From positions 1 through 8,164 of the forward strand of contig CAZPDT010000036.1 of the NCBI GenBank assembly GCA_964585545.1: a stretch of DNA of 8,164 nucleotides. Reading direction: 5' to 3'. Within the stretch, counting starts at the first letter, position 1. Each line of letters begins with the position of its first letter. The translations under genes and the position numbers were made by a program. The notes under the pieces were generated by a model. The model did no database searches. It worked only from the letters and a program-made list of their open reading frames with translations, and was not told the origin of the DNA. Source of the DNA: Brumimicrobium sp964585545 (GTDB lineage: Bacteria > Bacteroidota > Bacteroidia > Flavobacteriales_D > Crocinitomicaceae). Shown here in pieces: positions 5,734-8,164 of the stretch.

Positions 5734-7937
5734 TTAATGTTTTTTAAAATTTCACTTGCGACTGCTCTTGCTAATAAAGGTGGAACTGCGTTTCCAACCA
5801 AAGTGTATTGTGGAACTTCTGTTTTTCTGTTATTACCACCTGTCGAACGCTTGCCTTGAAAAACAAAAGAGTCGTCAAAAGACTGTAGTCGAGCCATTTC
5901 CCTCACAGTCAACGCTCTTGGTGCGTTATAATGAATATAATCATCCGGAATTGTCATAACTGTTGGACTTTGCTCATCTGGTTTTAAAACATTGTAGTTT
6001 CTTTTGTTGGAAGTTAAACCGCATTTATCTAATTCGCATTGAGCATCTTTATAACTGCCATTCTTCAGAATAACATCTAAACGCTTAATTACGGTTTCAC
6101 TTTGATTGCTTGTTTTATGATTGTTCAGCAAGTCAAAGTATTTTTCTCCTGCTGCAAGTGCTTCTGAATTCTTTACATAAAATGGTTTGGTTTTTGGTTG
6201 AAAACGTTCAATTAATCGACCATTTTTTGACCATTCAGAATACGATTTCCCTCCTTTTGAAATCGGTTTGCCATCAATACTTCTCTTTTTGAGTAGACTA
6301 GCCATTTTTCTTGCTGTTCCGTTATATTGTTTTGAAATATCCACTAATTCATAACGGTGTGCTTCCTGATTATTTCCTATAAAATCTAAATCGTAAAGTG
6401 CTTCAAAAATGGTAACTTTTTCATCTTCTGAAACTGTTGAAGGAATTTCTGAAATGAATTTTTGGTCTTTACGGCAACCGATAAATAGAACTCGTTCTCT
6501 GTTTTGAGGAACACCATAATTTGAAGCATTGGCAACAAAAGGCTTTTCTATTTTGTACAGGCGAATTTTTTCTAAAATAAAGTTCAACTCTTTCTTTTGA
6601 GAAATATTGCAACTTGATTTTAAAATATCAATCGATTCATCAAAAGAGGTTGCGTAAATTTTTAATGCCGTAATAATGTCGCTGCAATTTTTTTTGAAAG
6701 ATGTTGGGATTTTTAATGATTTAAATGATGTTTCAATTCTTGAAATGATTTTTTCAGGGCTAATTTCGGTTAGGAAATCTGTAAACGCATCTACAAAATC
6801 ATCACTATCAATGTTACAATAGTCTTTTTCTTTGATGATGTCACGTTTTAATTTATCCCATTGTTTAGTTCTTGACAATAGTTTAAAACCGTGTCGAATT
6901 GTATTGATATTTACGTCAGTTTTACTCGTTTTGTAATCTGCAATTTTTGGCGTTATTTTTCTAAAACGATTATCAATAAAGTTGATGTATTCCTCTCTTC
7001 CAGAATCTTTATCTTTTTCAAGCAACTTTTCAAGTTCCACTTTTTTAATTAAGCAATCGTATATAAATGAATTCGATTCTGTTCTATTTTTCTTGATAAA
7101 TGCAATTAAAAGAGGGATTTCATTGATATCAATAATTGAATTGATTTCATTAATAATTAATTCTTTTATTTTTCCGCCTTCTTTTGTTAGAATACCTTTT
7201 ACGTTTTCCATTACAAAGTATTTTGGTTGCAATACTTTTATAACTTCTAAATAATGTGAAAATAGGTCGTCCTTTTTGTCAAATTTTTTGCGCTTTCCTG
7301 CTAAACTGAAACTTTGACAAGGTGGACCTCCACAAACAACATCAATGGTTTTTCCATTAATTTTCTCAAGTAAATTATCTAAAAAATCAGGTTCAGTAAT
7401 ATCTTGTGTTAAAAATTTTGCATCTAAACCTAATTGATGATTATATCTAACTACGTGAGTTAATTCACAATTTTCATTAATGTCATTTGCCACAATGAAA
7501 TCGAAAAATTTATTATTGTGTTCTGCTTGTAAAAAGCCTTCACTAAAGCCTCCGGCTCCTGCAAATAAATCTACGAATGTAATTGGTTTTCCATACAGAG
7601 ATATTTGCTCTTTGACCAAATTGACATTGTTGTTTTCTTTGTAGTTTTCTATATGCTCGTTTAAAAGAGCTTTTACCTCATTTTTATCAAATACTTTTTT
7701 ATTTGAATGATGCAAAATTTCGTCTGCTCTTTCGTTTAGAAAGTTTAAGTAGTGATTTATTTCACGAGTTTCGTAGGTAGTTCCCGTTGCTCGTTGTTTG
7801 GTTTTATTGAAATTCTTTGATTTTATTTTTTGACCAGTCGCTAACTTTACTTGATTTCCATTGCAGTTAATTCTCAAATGGATAGGTGAAAGTCCTTTTT
7901 TGTCGGGTTTGTCTAAATAGAAATTTATTGTTGCCAT
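5730..7937 (-). CDS. Cytosine-5 DNA methyltransferase with N-terminal recombinase-type arm domain
   Basis: It would transfer a methyl group from S-adenosylmethionine to cytosine C5 and protect host DNA from the adjacent endonuclease. Catalytic motifs are complete: I FVDLFAGAGGFSEGF (121-135), IV GGPPCQSFS with nucleophile Cys207, VI MENV (Glu244), VIII QNRERV (478-483), the target-recognition region roughly 490-670, IX RALTVREMARLQSF (674-687) and X GNAVPP (715-720). Two parts are unusual. Residues 1 to about 65 (MATINFYLDKPDKKGLSPIH, later NHYLNFLNERADEIL) match the arm DNA-binding domain that begins Bacteroidota tyrosine recombinases, yet no recombinase catalytic domain follows. Residues 252-465 are a helical, Lys/Glu-rich insert between motifs VI and VIII, where typical enzymes have only a few dozen residues. 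At 735 aa it is almost twice the common length. The ATG at 7937 follows phased repeats and a -7-like box, suggesting self-regulation. Confidence 0.93.
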   Translation of the reverse strand: MATINFYLDKPDKKGLSPIHLRINCNGNQVKLATGQKIKSKNFNKTKQRATGTTYETREINHYLNFLNERADEILHHSNKKVFDKNEVKALLNEHIENYKENNNVNLVKEQISLYGKPITFVDLFAGAGGFSEGFLQAEHNNKFFDFIVANDINENCELTHVVRYNHQLGLDAKFLTQDITEPDFLDNLLEKINGKTIDVVCGGPPCQSFSLAGKRKKFDKKDDLFSHYLEVIKVLQPKYFVMENVKGILTKEGGKIKELIINEINSIIDINEIPLLIAFIKKNRTESNSFIYDCLIKKVELEKLLEKDKDSGREEYINFIDNRFRKITPKIADYKTSKTDVNINTIRHGFKLLSRTKQWDKLKRDIIKEKDYCNIDSDDFVDAFTDFLTEISPEKIISRIETSFKSLKIPTSFKKNCSDIITALKIYATSFDESIDILKSSCNISQKKELNFILEKIRLYKIEKPFVANASNYGVPQNRERVLFIGCRKDQKFISEIPSTVSEDEKVTIFEALYDLDFIGNNQEAHRYELVDISKQYNGTARKMASLLKKRSIDGKPISKGGKSYSEWSKNGRLIERFQPKTKPFYVKNSEALAAGEKYFDLLNNHKTSNQSETVIKRLDVILKNGSYKDAQCELDKCGLTSNKRNYNVLKPDEQSPTVMTIPDDYIHYNAPRALTVREMARLQSFDDSFVFQGKRSTGGNNRKTEVPQYTLVGNAVPPLLARAVASEILKNIK

Positions 7938-7941
7938 AATT

Positions 7942-7981
7942 TTTAACGGACGTTTTTACGTACACGGACAAATTTACGGAC
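7942..7981. promoter_or_regulatory. Phased ACG(G/T)AC repeats upstream of the methyltransferase gene, likely operator
   Basis: Hexamers ACGGAC, ACGTAC, ACGGAC and ACGGAC begin at 7946, 7958, 7964 and 7976, spaced 12, 6 and 12 bases, so all lie on a 6-base grid. Three are preceded by T-rich sequence ending TTTA or TTTAA. They sit 9-44 bases before the ATG and overlap the promoter-like box at 7969-7976. Tyrosine-recombinase arm domains bind short direct repeats, so these may be bound by the methyltransferase's own N-terminal domain. The repeats are seen; the binding is inferred. Confidence 0.7.
7969..7976 (-). promoter_or_regulatory. Candidate -7 promoter element of the restriction-modification operon
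   Basis: TAAATTTG on the minus strand is an exact match to the Bacteroidota -7 consensus TAnnTTTG. It lies 31 bases before the methyltransferase ATG, so transcription would start roughly 20-25 bases upstream of it. No -33 TTG at the usual spacing was found. The box touches the third and fourth repeats of the operator-like array, so occupancy there should block RNA polymerase. Confidence 0.5.
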
Positions 7982-8014
7982 ATTTTTGAGAATTCCTATT
8001 ATTATCATCAAAAT

Positions 8015-8080
8015 GTTGGTGGGAAAAGGCAAGCTCTTTTTATTTTGTGAGGCACGAGCAAAATGAAATGTGCTTGACTG
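8015..8080. repeat. Hairpin repeat P3 (copy of P4) upstream of the restriction operon
   Basis: It starts GTTGGTGGG and forms a stem of CAAGCTCTTTTTATTTTG (8030-8047) with CAAAATGAAATGTGCTTG (8059-8076) around a TGAGGCACGAG loop. It is homologous to P4 at 4488-4548 and in the same orientation, so the two repeats bracket the restriction-modification operon. A small hairpin, gctggattcagc (8085-8096), and GCAGGTAACGG at the IS junction follow. Confidence 0.62.
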
Positions 8081-8109
8081 TGCGGCTGGATTCAGCTTGC
8101 AGGTAACGG

Positions 8110-8164
8110 CAGTTCGTCTAAAAACCCACTTTCATTTGGGCTTTCTCATCAAAAATAGCCAAAT
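8110..8164. mobile_element. End of a third IS1182-like element, running off the right edge
   Basis: From 8110 inward the sequence cagttcgtctaaaaaccc matches the terminal repeat of the left-edge IS (caaactgtctaaaaaccc) at 14 of 18 positions. It is preceded by AACGG (8105-8109), the same context as the left end of the complete IS. By analogy this is the end nearest the 3' end of the transposase gene. The coding sequence begins at or beyond the window edge, so orientation and family rest on this 55-bp end alone. Confidence 0.6.

Noticed and set aside
6982..7254. Plus-strand open frame of 90 codons
   Set aside because: It is antisense to the helical insert of the methyltransferase. Low-complexity AT-rich coding sequence often leaves the opposite strand open.
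7942..7981. ACGGAC repeats as a CRISPR array or replication iterons
   Set aside because: The units are only 6 bases with no spacers, no Rep or Cas gene is present, and the position over a promoter fits an operator better.
1..8164. tRNA, rRNA or CRISPR loci
   Set aside because: I saw no cloverleaf, rRNA-like sequence or regularly spaced long direct repeats on either strand.

Overview
The window reads as an accessory region of a Bacteroidota genome, most likely from the Flavobacteriia or Cytophagia. It is AT-rich. Promoter-like boxes follow the TAnnTTTG pattern of that phylum, Shine-Dalgarno sequences are absent, and the methyltransferase carries the arm DNA-binding domain typical of Bacteroidota tyrosine recombinases. 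Every credible gene lies on the minus strand, so transcription runs from the right edge to the left.

Layout from right to left. At 8110-8164 lies the end of an IS1182-like element that leaves the window. At 8015-8080 is a hairpin repeat (P3). At 7942-7981 are four phased ACG(G/T)AC repeats around a promoter-like box. Positions 4555-7937 hold a two-gene type II restriction-modification operon: a cytosine-5 methyltransferase with an N-terminal recombinase-type arm domain, then an MvaI/BcnI-family endonuclease with a long N-terminal extension. At 4488-4548 is a second copy of the hairpin repeat (P4). At 4332-4465 is a long imperfect palindrome (P2), whose outer edge is split by a complete IS1182-like element (2618-4331, 1714 bp, target duplication ACGG). 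That element's transposase gene is broken by a 51-bp in-frame insert. At 1264-2587 are two overlapping genes of unknown function, one encoding a protein with a single membrane anchor. At 1121-1249 is another long palindrome (P1). At 1-1120 is a second, diverged IS1182-like element whose transposase runs off the left edge.

Two features stand out. First, the methyltransferase has an arm domain, and its own promoter region carries short phased direct repeats that look like arm-type sites. This suggests a self-regulating restriction-modification system that borrowed a recombinase DNA-binding module. Second, each gene pair is bounded by large palindromes that abut the stop codons, as in a cassette array. 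All three IS elements sit in AACG(G/T) contexts in the same orientation, two of them demonstrably at the edge of such a palindrome. Functions beyond the transposases and the restriction-modification pair cannot be assigned from sequence alone.
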